DNA from: Odobenus rosmarus divergens | Lineage: Eukaryota; Chordata; Mammalia; Carnivora; Odobenidae | Length of the DNA stretch: 64,000 nucleotides | Assembly: GCF_000321225.1 (NCBI RefSeq) | Contig: NW_004451420.1 | Coordinates: 280,637-344,636 of the forward strand | Direction of reading: 5' to 3' | Shown: positions 12,139 through 22,735 of the stretch, piece by piece | How the letters are laid out: each line of letters starts with the position of its first letter | Numbering within the stretch: position 1 is the stretch's first letter | Position numbers and translations under genes: made by a program | The notes under the pieces: generated by a model | What the model was told of the DNA's origin: nothing | The model's database searches: none | What the model saw: the letters and a program-made list of their open reading frames with translations, nothing else

Positions 12139-12347
12139 CTGTCCACCATCTGGCTGACAAAGCTGGTCAGGAGCCCGGCTGCACACAGCAGCTGCTGCCG
12201 GACCTTCTCCAGGCTGTGCCGTTCCTCCTGCAGCCACTCAGCCTCTGGGGACTGGCGAGCGGCTGCCTTCGCCTCCAGGGCCTGGACCGTCCGCTGAAGC
12301 TGCCGGATCTTGTGCTCATCTCGCTGATGCTGCAACTCCAATTCCCG
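12139..12347 (-). CDS. PCNT: PCNT exon (RELELQHQRDEHKIRQLQRT)
   Basis: Phase 0 to 2. Acceptor CGTTGACAACAG, donor GACAG|GTGAGC. Coiled coil RELELQHQRDEHKIRQLQRT, VQALEAKAAARQSPEAEWLQ, then LEKVRQQLLCAAGLLTSFVS and QMVDR. Human is RQRDLHKIKQLQQTV and RLLSAARLLTSFTSQAVDR; the middle linker is shorter here. Confidence 0.96.
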
Positions 12348-13599
12348 CTGTTGTCAACGGCAAAACAACAGGAAAATCCTTCACACGCCTGTTCCAAAAG
12401 CAGAAGCCTGAAGCCCAGCCATCACTACGGGCGGCCCCTGGCCGGCATGGGGTCCTGGGGCGGGGGTTGCGCCGCACACCAGCACCCTCCACCGGGCACA
12501 GAGACCCAGGCAGAACCAAGCTCTGCGGCGTGGGTGGTGAAGGCCTATCTTCCATCTCTGAGAACGATCAGGCTTTTACCTGCCTGCGCAGGGGAGGCTG
12601 GACACTGAAACAGGAGTGTTCACAGGCCCAAGTTCCGGCTTCCAGCCTCGGGACACGCGCGCACACACACCAACACACACCAACACGCAGACACGGACAA
12701 GCACAGAGGAACGTGCACGTGTACCAGGTGGAAATGGTCTCACTTGCAAAATGCCCTTCACCACGTGTGCCGGGCATGTGCTGGGCTCCTGGGAGAAATC
12801 AGAAGAATGGCTACCAGGTCCCTGCCCAACACGGGGACCTGCACCCCCACCAGGGAAACAGAGTGGATCACCCGGCAGAAACCTCTCTGGGCAGCCACTT
12901 AGAGCAGCTTCCACAGGTGAGGAGGCCTCAGGAAGGGCAGGAAGAGTCGCCGTGTCCAGGAGAAACTGGGACACCGGGAACCCAGCCTGGGCCTCTCGCC
13001 GTGCGGCCCCACACAGCACATCATCTCGATCAACGCTCCAGCCTCGTGAGAACGCAGGGATCGTTACTTAGCTATTTTCCAGGTTAGGAAAGCGAGATGC
13101 CGAGGGACCTACAGGTTTATTTTGTGTAGAGAAAATGAAATTGACCCTGAAACAACTATCTTGGGAGGCCACTGTGCTCAGAAAAAGAGTCCATAATCCA
13201 AAACAAATTAACTGTCTACAGTGACCATAACACCAAAACGGCTGCATCAGTTACTTAAAACTCCATTCCAAGATGCATCATGAAGAACAACTATTGAAAC
13301 TTGGAAAACATTTCTTTGCATTTTTTAAGCAATCACGTTACCACTTATTTTTTCTAAAAAAAAGTTAAAGGGTTCGGCTGAAAACTTTGGAGATGGTTTG
13401 GGGAAGTCCTTAAGAAGCACATGAAGGCTACAGACACTCTTCCCTGGGAGAAAAGACACACACACACGTACAAAAGCCTGAACACATTCGGGGGTTCCGC
13501 GTCAGCAAGGCGCACCCTGGGGCCTGACTCTACTCGCCTCCTTCACAAAACAGCACAGGGTGCCTCCAGGCCACGCACCACCCACTCCCTGCAACACCT

Positions 13600-13965
13600 C
13601 CAAACTACGCCGTGCGCAGAACAACACGACCATGATGCGAAATCCGTGTACCACAGCACAACACACACACACGGGCCTTGAAAACACCAGGAAAAGGAGG
13701 CAGACAGGAGAGGCCACGCACCGCCGGATTCCTTCAGAGGAAATGTCCACAACAGAACAATCCACAGACAGAAGGGAGACTCGCGGTGGCCAGGGCTGAG
13801 CGCTAACGGTGTGGGTTCCATGTGAGGCTCTGAACATGTTGTAACGTGGGTGGTGGCGATGGGCGCACGACCCTGAAGGTACTGAAAACCACTGATGTGT
13901 GCAACTTAAGTTGGTGAACTCAGGTATGTGACTGCATCTCAGCAAAGCTGTCAAACACACTGAAC
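13600..13965 (+). repeat. Old L1 3' end, CpG-enriched by divergence
   Basis: Follows the L1M 3'-end pattern: 'ggtggccagggctgag', 'ctgaaaaccactgatgtgtg', 'ctgcatctcagcaaagctgt'. A related, less diverged copy lies at 63600-63960. Confidence 0.6.
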
Positions 13966-14162
13966 ACACCCCTGACATGAACTTCCAAAACTAATTAATT
14001 TCATAGCATTTTGGGAGCCGACTTATCTTTGTAACACTTAGAAATCCAGAGTTTTGTTTTTAGAAACACATATTCATTTCTCAAATAGTTCATGGCAGGC
14101 TAACCACTGAAAAGTCCAGGCTACTGGTTTTCCTTGTGTGTTTTTAAAAACTTAAAGATTTT

Positions 14163-14183
14163 CACAATTTTTAAAAAATTGTG
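14163..14183. repeat. AT-rich inverted repeat
   Basis: Two 10-base arms (cacaattttt / aaaaattgtg) separated by one base, within an 80-bp A/T-rich stretch. Probably L1 or A-tail debris. Confidence 0.6.
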
Positions 14184-14229
14184 TTTAAAAATATTTTTTA
14201 AAAAAATATTTAAAAGGCATTTTTAAAAA

Positions 14230-15190
14230 GGGCAACACAAATGTCAATCCATATGAAGACACAGGATTTAATTTTCCCAGAAACAAAGGCTTCTGACTGA
14301 CATAAAATGTATCTGAAAGCAACATTTTATCCAAAAATATAGAAGAGGAACACTTCCCAACTTGTGAGGCAAAAATCATCCAAATATCAAAATCAAAGAC
14401 ACCACAACTTGAAAAATACAGACCAATATCCCTTACGAATACAGATGCAAAACCCTTACGCAAAACCCTAGCAAACCGAATACAGGAGTATATAAGAAAC
14501 ATCATCACCAAAGTCAAGTGGGATTCAGCCAAGGACGCAAGGGTAGATCCACAGATGGAACCCGATCAATGGGAAACTCGGCATCAACAGAATAAAGGGC
14601 AAAAACATTGATTCCAAGACACCAAAAATGCAAATCCAAACTGTCTCATGATCGAAAATACAGCATACAAAGGCTGAGTGAACAAGAAGGGAGAGACTCC
14701 CGAGACGGGCAGGACGGCATGTAAAAGTCACCCGGACAGGGACGGAAGAAGAAAGCCTACGTATACGTGCCGGTGACATGACCTCATAACACGGAAAACC
14801 ACAAATACGTTAAAAAACTGGGAATAACAAACAAGTCTAAGGTTGTAAGATGCAAGATCGATAGCAGAACCAACTGTATTGGGGTACACCAGCCGGGGAT
14901 GATCTGAAAATGAAATTAAGAAATCAATTCCATTTACAACAGAATCAGAACATCATAAAATACCTGAGAATAATTTAACAGTTAGTGCCACACTTATCAT
15001 CTGAAAGCAGCAAAACGCTGTTGAAAGAAATCGAAGACCTAAATATGTGGAGAGATTTCCAATTTCATGATCCGCAGAGGTAACACCGTCAAGGTGACAA
15101 CCCCCCAAAGCCATCTGCGGAGTAACGCAATCCCCCAGAATCCCAAGGGCCCCGAATATCCAAGACAATCCTGAGAAAGACCAAGGTTGG
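14230..15190 (+). repeat. L1 ORF2 fragment
   Basis: Contains the ORF2 text 'aaatacagaccaatatccct' followed by 'aatacagatgcaaaaccctt' and 'tcaacagaataaagggc'. Frame is broken by many stops. Confidence 0.75.
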
Positions 15191-15346
15191 AGACGCGGAA
15201 ACCTGCCACGAAGCCGTGGTGAGCGGAGGGCGGCGGAGGACAGACACAGACCAGCGGGACGAAGGAGAGGAACAGGGTCACGGCCCCGGGGCGCTCTCAG
15301 CCCCACGGCTGGCTGCTGGGTGGTGACGCGGCCGGCGCGCGCTCAC

Positions 15347-15931
15347 CAGTTTCTCCTTGTCTCCCGTCGGCCGCATCTCCACGTCGGCCTGGCCCGGCCC
15401 CGTCTCCGCTCTCCTCCTCGCGTCCTCAAGTCCTTCCCGTGCGGCCAGCCTCGCAGAACTCTCCCCCTCTCTCCGCAGACCATGCCGCGGCTCCCGTGCC
15501 TGGGGGCGCTCCACGGCGGAGGTCTGTGCGGCCCTTACCTCCTTCTCCCTCTCAAGCTCCGCACGGCGCTTCTGCACGTCCACCTGCTCCAGCCTGGCCT
15601 GCAGCTCCACCGCGCGGGACTTCTCGTCCTTCAGCCTCCTCAGCACAGCGTGGTGCGCCGGCGTGTCCCGTGCAACGCGGCTGAGCTGCTCCGTCAGGAG
15701 CCGCTCGTGCTGTAGAGCCGCGGCCAGCTCCAGCGACCGGCCCTTCTCGGCCTCTAGGCTCCGCCGCAGCTCGGACAGCTGGCCCCGCTCCTGCGCCAGG
15801 AGCGCCTCACAGCGCGAGGCCTCGATCTGCAGCTCCTTCTGAAGGTTGTCCTTCGCTGTCTGCTCGTGTTTCAACGCAACACACAGTCGATTACTCTGAG
15901 CACACTGCTTCTCCAAGGATGCTCTTAACTC
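15347..15931 (-). CDS. PCNT: PCNT large exon, 585 bp (195 codons)
   Basis: Phase 0 to 0. Acceptor TCCCCGACACAG, donor CTG|GTGAGC. It opens ELRASLEKQCAQSNRLCVAL, then KHEQTAKDNLQKELQIEASR, CEALLAQERGQLSELRRSLE and HERLLTEQLS, all closely matching human. The second half is shorter and more diverged than the human sequence I remember (roughly 35 residues fewer) and rich in Arg/Ala/Glu from high GC and CpG. The frame stays open and rejoins human at DKEKL. Confidence 0.96.
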
Positions 15932-16544
15932 CTGTGTCGGGGACAAGTCCGTCAAGAGAAGTATGGAAACAGTTTGCCCGCCCCGACTCCCGTTCCTAAC
16001 CCCAGGCCAGCAACCACACCTCCTTGTTCTACAGTACCAACCGTTCCGTCCTCACCTCACCGTCCCCTTCACGGATGGAGCACATTTTGGAAGCGGTGCT
16101 CCGTAAACACACACCCACGCCCTGGGTTCACCCTCCCTCCCCAACAAGCACGACACCCTGGACACTCAGCGTCCTGCCTGGCAGAGCCGCGGGCTCCATG
16201 TGCATGAACGACAGCTTCGCTCCACCTGGGACAGGGGAGCACAGATCACCTGCCGGACACGCGGCCCTCCGAGCTGCCCAACGGCACGTCAGTTCACGCA
16301 CACAAGCACCTCTGGACACAGAAGCCGGGTCACTGCCATCTGCGCTCCGTGCGGCTCGTCAGTGAGGAGGCTGCGTCCGCCTCGACGAGCCCCGCACCCA
16401 GAGACGCTGGGGGCTATGAGCACCGTCTGCCACGACGGAGATGTGGCTGCACCAGACCCAGGCCCGCTTCACCCGGCACGTGCCCGCGGGGAGGGGAGGA
16501 GGGGCCCCACGCACAGCTGCCCGCCGGCCCCGCTGCCCAGGCAC
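15932..16544. other. PCNT intron, GC-rich, unique
   Basis: No repeat recognised. CpG-dense like the exons on each side. Long plus-strand open frames here and over the exon (e.g. 16349-17194) are antisense composition artefacts. Confidence 0.65.
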
Positions 16545-16695
16545 CTCCAGGGTCTTGGAGCTCTGGCCCTCCTTCTGCAGGTGCTGCAGATGCTCCTCCT
16601 GCAGCCGGCTCTGCAGGGCGCGCTCCTTCCCGCGCTCGCACTCCAGCTCCTGCAGGGCCGCCTTCAGGTTGCTCTCCTTACTGTCCAGCACAGAC
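16545..16695 (-). CDS. PCNT: PCNT exon (LKAALQELECERGKERALQS)
   Basis: Phase 2 to 0, 50 complete codons. Acceptor CTCCCCACACAG. The donor GAG|GTGCCT is weak after the GTG. Coiled coil SVLDSKESNLKAALQELECE, GKERALQSRLQEEHLQHLQK, ending SSKTLE. Human is LKAALQELESEQGKGRALQS. Confidence 0.96.
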
Positions 16696-16891
16696 CTGTG
16701 TGGGGAGACAGGCGCACGCGGGTCACAGGCGCTCACCCGGGGCACACCCGGCGCCCGTCACAGTATGCGCACACACCGCAGCCTGCGAGGGCCGCTCTTC
16801 CACGTCCACACCAAGAGAGGTGTGGGGACAACTGCGTGACTTCCGCGCGTTACTCGACAAAGTCCACGGCCAGGTGGGTGAGGGCCCCTAC

Positions 16892-17114
16892 CTCAGCTGG
16901 AGGACCTCCTTTTGCGCCTCACTGAGGGAGGCCAGCAGCCTCTCATTGTCCTGTTTACACTCGTGGAGCTCAGATCTCAAGTCTCTGACGACAGTCTGCT
17001 CCACCACCAGGAGCTTCCGAACGCTGCTGGCCTTCTCTTGCTCTTCATTCAGGGTTTTCTGTACATCGCTTGCTATACGTTTCTCCTGCTCGACCTTATA
17101 TGCCAGTAACTCCA
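16892..17114 (-). CDS. PCNT: PCNT exon (ELLAYKVEQEKRIASDVQKT)
   Basis: Phase 1 to 2, 73 complete codons. Acceptor GTATTTCTCAG, donor CTGAG|GTAGGG. Coiled coil ELLAYKVEQEKRIASDVQKT, LNEEQEKASSVRKLLVVEQT and SLSEAQKEVLQL, strongly conserved with human (LLAYKVEQEK, EQTVVRDLKSDL). Confidence 0.97.
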
Positions 17115-18391
17115 CTGAGAAATACATTACAGAAAACAAGACAGCATTTCCCGTGAATCCAGGTGAGCTGTACTCCTGGGACGTCACAAATTAAAAACAA
17201 ACCAGTGTGGGGACGGGGATGTATTCACTCTTGGGGAAAATGACATTTCCAGGCCTACAGCCGGGATGCTGGCCTTCCTCCAACACCCTCCAGGCCGGGG
17301 CACCCAGAGATGCATGGGCAGAGTGGCCGCGCAGGACAGAGGACACGACATGGCTCCCCAGGGCCAGCTGCTCAGGCCTGGGGTCTGCCTGGAGGCAGAA
17401 GGGCAGGCTGGGCAGAGATGGACCGTCGCTGCAGTCATCCTGAATCACGGCTTCCCCCACAACTCCTACACTGCATGGTCCCAACAGAGACAGCCCCGAC
17501 CCCAAGAGCTTCACTGCAGAATTCTCCCAAAACCTAGGGAGGAAATAACCCCGGTTCTTTACAAACTCCGGGACACAGAAGGGAAGAGACACCTGCCAAT
17601 CCCCCACAAGGCTGGCACTACTCCAACACCAAAACCAAAGACAGAAAACCATAGACCAGTACCCCTCACGCACGCACATGCCAAATATCAGCAAGCCCAG
17701 CCCAGAAATGCTCACAAGGTAATGCAACACGACCCGAATGCAAGGCTGCGCTGCTGGACGGGTCTGGCCCGCCATTTAACACCCAAAACTACGAAGAGAA
17801 GGGGCTCTGCGAGCCAATGGGGCGCGGGTTTGAAGACCCCAACCGGAACCATGTGTAAGAATGTGAGATGGAGCGCTGCCCCTACAGCTGGAGGCCTGAG
17901 CAGCTCTCCACTCACCACAACGCTCAAGGGCCTAACCAGAGCGATTGGTAACAAGAGGCGGCAGGCGGAAAAAAAAAATAAAATGCTTTTTATTCAAAGA
18001 CGTGAGCATCTATTAAAAAAAAATCCAGAAGAGCCTAAATTAAATGTAGAAACGTATGACAGGCTGTTCACACCCAGCACAAGCCCCAGAGATTCCCAGG
18101 CACGGTCCCGCTGGTGTCTGGCGCTCACACCGACGTAGGCCCTCCACTGCCCGCCAGGACCCTGGGCAAGGCCTCTGCCCCCGCCACAGTCACCTCACCG
18201 GCAGCTCTATGAACCGAGAACTGCCAGGGCTGATGGTCCCCGTGCCCAGGGACCCGGACAGACCGGACGCTGCTGGGGCCACGGCATCCAGCACTGGGCA
18301 GCCCGCAGGGGCGTGGCTGACCCGTGCACCCCTCCCCCACAGGGGAACGCAGGCAGGGCAGGCAGGGCGCGGATGCAAGGGCGGCACTCAC
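17115..18391. other. PCNT intron with an L1-like piece
   Basis: 17115-17520 and 17730-18391 look unique. 17525-17720 resembles L1 ORF2. Confidence 0.55.
17525..17720 (+). repeat. Possible diverged L1 ORF2 piece
   Basis: 'gaaaaccatagaccagtacc' and the preceding 'gctggcactactccaacacc' resemble the ORF2 block also seen at 14400. Strongly diverged. Confidence 0.45.
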
Positions 18392-18575
18392 CCTGCCTGC
18401 GCAGCTGGTGCTCCTGCCGGCTCCCACGGGCCTCTGCGCTGGTCAGTGCCGCGCACAGCTGCTGCAGCTTCTCCTGGTTCTGCAGGTGCGTCATGCGCAG
18501 CTGGGCGCGCAGAGCCTGGATCTCGGACAGCAAGCTGCTCCTGTCTGACAGGCGAAGGTGCTCCAAGGACTTCTC
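18392..18575 (-). CDS. PCNT: PCNT exon with uncertain 5' edge (EKSLEHLRLSDRSSLLSEIQ)
   Basis: Donor CAGG|GTGAGT is strong and the out-phase is 1, giving Val at the next junction. The body SLLSEIQALRAQLRMTHLQN is almost identical to human. The 5' edge is ambiguous. The conserved coding seems to begin 12 bp earlier (codons 18587-18576, GDLQ, present in human as QGDLQEKSLEHL), but the bases before it are TCTGG, not AG. I place the edge at the next in-frame AG (CTGCAG|GAG), which keeps phase 0 and drops GDLQ. An out-of-frame AG lies between at 18585-18584. Confidence 0.85.
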
Positions 18576-18600
18576 CTGCAGATCTCCCCAGAGATGCGGC
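18576..18600 (-). promoter_or_regulatory. PCNT: Anomalous 3' splice site of PCNT exon
   Basis: A pyrimidine-rich stretch on the minus strand leads to CATCTCTGG|GGAGATCTG. The dinucleotide at the expected intron end (18589-18588) is GG instead of AG. Two downstream AGs exist: GGGGAG at 18585-18584, which would break the frame, and CTGCAG at 18577-18576, which preserves it and is the likely site in use. It could also be a base error in the assembly. Confidence 0.6.
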
Positions 18601-19220
18601 AGGAGAGGCGGGGAGAGTAGGGTCACAGACATGGCCACTAGCGGGCCTTGCGGTGGAGGAGCACCCCTGAGTGGGGAAACACGGGAGCCCGGAGCGCGTC
18701 CCAGGGGCGGGGGAGGCCAGGCCTGGCAAGAGTGGCGGCAACTCCAGGCACAAGCAGCCCACCAAATGCAAATTTGTGCCTCCAGCTTTGCGGGCACGAG
18801 CTTGGCGACGGAGCCTCATCCCCGACATGGTAAGAACAGGCTTGCAGGAGGATACCCGTGACAAACACGTGGTATATGGAACACAGACCTCACACACCTG
18901 TCCCCCGGGTCTATGCCAGAGTGACCTGCCATGGGCCCTGGCGCTCTGACCCTCCAACCCTGGGCTCAAGCGCTCACTGGCCTGGGTCAGGCCACTTAGC
19001 GCTGCTCTGTTTTCAAGGAAAGAACACAGTGGGGTTGACAAGGAGAATAAACGCACAGACGTCTCCACTTGATGGAATCATGATTAAACAGTGTTATGTT
19101 TGGACGGAGGCAGGACTTCTTCCTGGTCACTGCCACGTTCCAAGGTCAAATTCCCATGAACCGGTTCCGTCACCCCCTCTGCTGCAGGACTCTGGGAAAT
19201 AAATCAAGGCACATGCTCAC
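18588..19220. other. PCNT intron, unique
   Basis: No repeat recognised. The 3' end of this intron carries the anomalous acceptor described at 18576-18600. Confidence 0.65.
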
Positions 19221-19394
19221 CTGCTGCTGCACCACCTTCTCTAGCCGCTCTAGCAGGGAGCTGTGGTCCCCGGGGTCAGAGCCGCAGGGCTGGGGCTGCC
19301 ACTCGGCCCTCAACATCTCCCGCTCTTTTCCAAATGCCTCCTGCACAACCTGTAGAAATTCTCCTCTCCAATCAAGACACATGCCAGGAGGGTC
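19221..19394 (-). CDS. PCNT: PCNT exon (WRGEFLQVVQEAFGKEREML)
   Basis: Phase 0 to 0, 58 codons. Acceptor CAATGTTTTAG, donor CAG|GTGAGC. It encodes DPPGMCLD, then WRGEFLQVVQEAFGKEREML and HSSLLERLEKVVQQQ, parallel to human WRGDLLQVVQEAFEKE and HSSLLERLEK. The final three codons are CAG repeats. Confidence 0.94.
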
Positions 19395-20030
19395 CTAAAA
19401 CATTGGGACAGGGAGCTCAGTATTCTTACAAATGCATCCTGTAGGCTGAACCAGAAACCACCCAACAGAAGAGCAGACATAAGCGAGCCCACGACCGTCC
19501 ACGGCACAAGAAGCCAGCCCTGCTGAGGGAGAAGCCACCGAAGGATAGAGCACTGCCACACCACGAGGCCCAGCATGGGTGCTGCTGGCTGGCCACCTTG
19601 TCCCCTGGCAGGCCTAGGCCGGACACTGGGGTATTGCTTCCCTGCACACCCTGTGGCCAGTAGGTCCCCTTGGATGTGGTTCAGCACCTGGCCCTTACCG
19701 AGCTGCCCCGGTTCCCTGGTTGCAGAGTGGACACTGGGACCCTGTGGGCTCAGGCCCGGCCCCCACACCCGCCTCCCGTCATCCACCTCCAGCAGAGCTC
19801 CACCACGTGTCCTCCTCCCATAGCCTCTGCTGCCCTAATGGGGCCGGGCACGTGCTGGCCCACGGCTGGTCCCAGCAAACATGGCCGAGAGGGTGGCTGG
19901 CCAGGAACATGGCCCCGTGCCCACCGCTGACCCATCCCTTACTCCCTTTATCCCACTTACGTGGCTAAGCAACCCCCTCCAACTGCTCCTCACCCACACC
20001 TTATTCTCTTTCAGGTGGAACGCCCCGTAC
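19395..20030. other. PCNT intron, unique
   Basis: No repeat or exon-like segment recognised; GC-rich. Confidence 0.65.
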
Positions 20031-20225
20031 CTTCTCTCCCTTTTGGGGTACTAGGTTCGGATGTCTCCGCAGGGCCGGCACCGCCTCCAAAAGGCCGGGG
20101 CCCTCCCTCGGGAAGTGCTCAAGGGGGGCACTAGGCTCACCCTTGCTCAGGGCGCTGGGCGGCCCGCGGCACTCGGACAAGGCCAGTATGTGGTGGCTCT
20201 CGTCACACACCATCTGCAGCAAAGC
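20031..20225 (-). CDS. PCNT: PCNT exon (ALLQMVCDESHHILALSE)
   Basis: Phase 0 to 0, 65 codons. Acceptor GTCCCCTTGCAG, donor AAG|GTACGG. It begins ALLQMVCDESHHILALSE (human ALLQMVRDESHQILALSE). A Pro/Gly/Glu-rich low-conservation remainder ends QKGEK. Confidence 0.94.
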
Positions 20226-21029
20226 CTGCAAGGGGACAAGCATTTCAGAAAGACGGAAAACCAGCTTGAAGCTACTCATCCGCCCAGTCCCCTGCCCATC
20301 ACCCATGAACGCTCACCAGGGCGGCCTGCACAGCACTCCCATGACCTCTGAACCAAAGACCAAGTTCTGCAGTTCTGTAACATTCTGAACTGTCCCTCCC
20401 CTACAACCTTCAGAGGCTGCTAGGAAACCAGTTTGAAAGAGAATTTCTGGGTAGGCTACTCCAAGGACGGCCATCCCACCAGTGCCTGCACAGTGGACAC
20501 CATCCCTACCACCCCTTCCTTAAGCTTGGGCGGGGCGCAGGGCAGGGCCTCGGGCCAACTTCTGAGGCCAGGTCATCAAGAGCCTTGCGATTCCCTGGCC
20601 CTCCTGGGACTGCACCTGCCATGCTCCAAGAAGGCTGCAGGGAACCGCACAGGAGGCCTGTGCATCCTTGGGGGTGAGGCGCCTGCATGCTCCAGTGCCT
20701 ACAGTGGGGCCCAGACATGGGGAGCAGAGGGACGGTTGCCCTGACAAGTCCCTGCACGCAGGGTCTGTGAGCACTGGAACGGGTCCTTCACGGCACTGGG
20801 ACACTGGGACACGCACACTGGCCACCTGTCTCCTGCCCGAAGACACAGACAGTGGAAGAAAGTGGCTTCCCCAGAACTATCCCTGGGGCAGGACCAATAC
20901 AGGGTCCAAAGTAACCATCACGGGCCTCACTCCACACAAAGATTCATTCAAAGGGCATGTTATGTTTCAATCTCTGGGGAAAAAAGAGTAATAGATGCCT
21001 CAAACAGGAAGTATAAAAGTAGCAACAAA

Positions 21030-21214
21030 GGGGTTGGCTCGGTCAGTTCAGTGTCCGACTCCTGATTTCGGCCCAGTTTATGATCTCAGGGTCCCAGGAT
21101 CGAGTCCTGTGTTGGGCTCCGGGCTCAGTGGGGAGTCTGCTTGAGATTCTCTCTCCTTCTGCCCCTCCCCCCACTAGCATGCGCACACTCTCTCAGATAA
21201 ATCTTTAAAAAAAA
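21030..21214 (+). repeat. CAN SINE
   Basis: Head 'ggggttggctcggtcag', core 'tgatctcagggtcccagg', tail CAGATAAATCTTTAAAAAAAA. Placed immediately before an L1 3' end. Confidence 0.88.
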
Positions 21215-22120
21215 GTTCAACACCCAAAAAACAACCCAGTTAAGAAATGGACAGAAGGCATGAACAGACGCTTTTCTGAAAGACATCCAGATGGTCAACA
21301 GACACATGAAAAAATACTCAACATCACTCGGCACCAGGGAAATCCAAATCAAAACCTCAATGAGATACCACCTCACACCAGTCAGAATGGCTAACAAGTC
21401 AGGAAACAACAGATGTTGGTGAGGATGCGGAGAAAGGGGAACCCTCCTACACTGTTGGTGGGAATGCAAGCTGGTGCAGCCACTCTGGAAAACAGTATGG
21501 AGGTTCCTCAAAAAGTAGAGCTACCCTATGACCCAGCAATTGCACTACTGGGTATTTACCCCAAAGATACAAATGTAGGGATCTGAAGGGGTACGTGCAC
21601 CCCGATGTTTATAGCACAATGTCCACAACAGCCAAACTGTGGAAAGAGCCAAGATGTCCTCGACAGATGAATGGATAAAGATGTGGTTCATATATACAAT
21701 GCAATGTTACTCAGCCATCAGAAAGGATGAAATCTTACCATTTGCAATGACATGGATGGAACTAGAGGATATTATGCTAAGCGAAATAAGTCAATCAGGG
21801 AAAGACAATTGTCGTATGATCTCACTGATATGCAGAATATAAGAAACAAAACAGAGGATCATAGGAGAAGGAAGGGAAAAATAAAACAAGATGAAACCAG
21901 AGAGGGAGACAAACCATGAGAGACTCTTAATCACAGGAAACAAACTGAAGGTTGCTGGAGGGGAGGGGGCTGGTGGGAGGGGGTAACTGGGTGATGGGCA
22001 TTAAGGAGGGCACGTGATGTAATGAGCACTGGGTGTTGTATGTAACTCATGAATCACTGACCTCTACCTCTGAAACTAAAACTAATACTATATGTTAACT
22101 AAAATTTAAATTTAAAAGAT
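21215..22120 (+). repeat. L1 3' end
   Basis: Same ORF2/3' UTR block as at 5300-6366 but less diverged: 'gaaatggacagaaggcatga', 'ggtgggaatgcaagctgg', 'gggcacgtgatgtaatgag'. ORF2 contains stops. Confidence 0.92.
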
Positions 22121-22414
22121 GATTAATATTTTATTTTTAATGTATTTTAATGTCTTTTTCACCACCTACAGTGGGAAAGTTGACATGTATAAACACATCA
22201 TGAGTTTTAAAAATAAGTAAGTAAGTAAATGTTTGGCAAAATTCCTCTGGGAGGTGGGAGAGTAGCAATGAAGAGGCTTATGACAGAGCACAATTAGCTA
22301 ACTAGAAATAGGTTTTGCTAGGATTCTAATGATGTGACCCAGAAAAGTGGAATACTAACAAAAAGTGCTAAAGGCCCAACTACACATTATGTTTATTTTA
22401 AAAACACTTCATTT

Positions 22415-22571
22415 GGGGGCGCCTGGGTGGCTCAGTCAGTTAAGCATCTACCTTCAGCTCAGGTCATGATCCCAGGGTTCTGGGATCGAGTCCCACATCA
22501 GGCTCCCTGCTCCCTCTGCGCCTCCCCCACCCTGCTCATGCGCATGCTCTCTCTCAAATAAATAAATCTTG
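22415..22571 (+). repeat. CAN SINE
   Basis: Head 'ggggcgcctgggtggctcag', core 'ggttctgggatcgagtccc', tail CTCAAATAAATAAATCTT. Confidence 0.92.
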
Positions 22572-22579
22572 TAGAATCG

Positions 22580-22735
22580 TTTTATTTCGACTGTGCCATA
22601 ACCGCGATGTAACCAGAACGCACCTACGAGGGGCACAGCATAACATACAAACTTGTCAAGTCACCAAGTTGTCTGTGCACCTGGAACTGGTAGAACGTTG
22701 GTGTCAACGATACTCAAAAAAAAAAAAAAAGTTTT
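22580..22735 (+). repeat. L1-type 3' tail
   Basis: Ends with 'gtgcacctggaactgg' and 'tgtcaacgatactc' followed by A15; similar tails occur at 6310-6366 and 30390-30450. Confidence 0.5.

Larger units (their letters stand above)
12348..15346. other. PCNT intron with two L1 fragments
   Basis: 12348-13540 is unique with a short CA-rich patch (about 12660-12700). 13600-13965 and 14230-15190 are L1-derived. A small hairpin lies at 14163-14183. Confidence 0.65.

Noticed and set aside
16200..17194. Long plus-strand open frames (241 and 281 codons)
   Set aside because: Antisense to conserved PCNT exons in CpG-rich DNA; no similarity to known proteins and no splice structure.
17266..18138. 290-codon plus-strand open frame
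   Set aside because: Runs through intron and an L1-like stretch; no recognisable protein.
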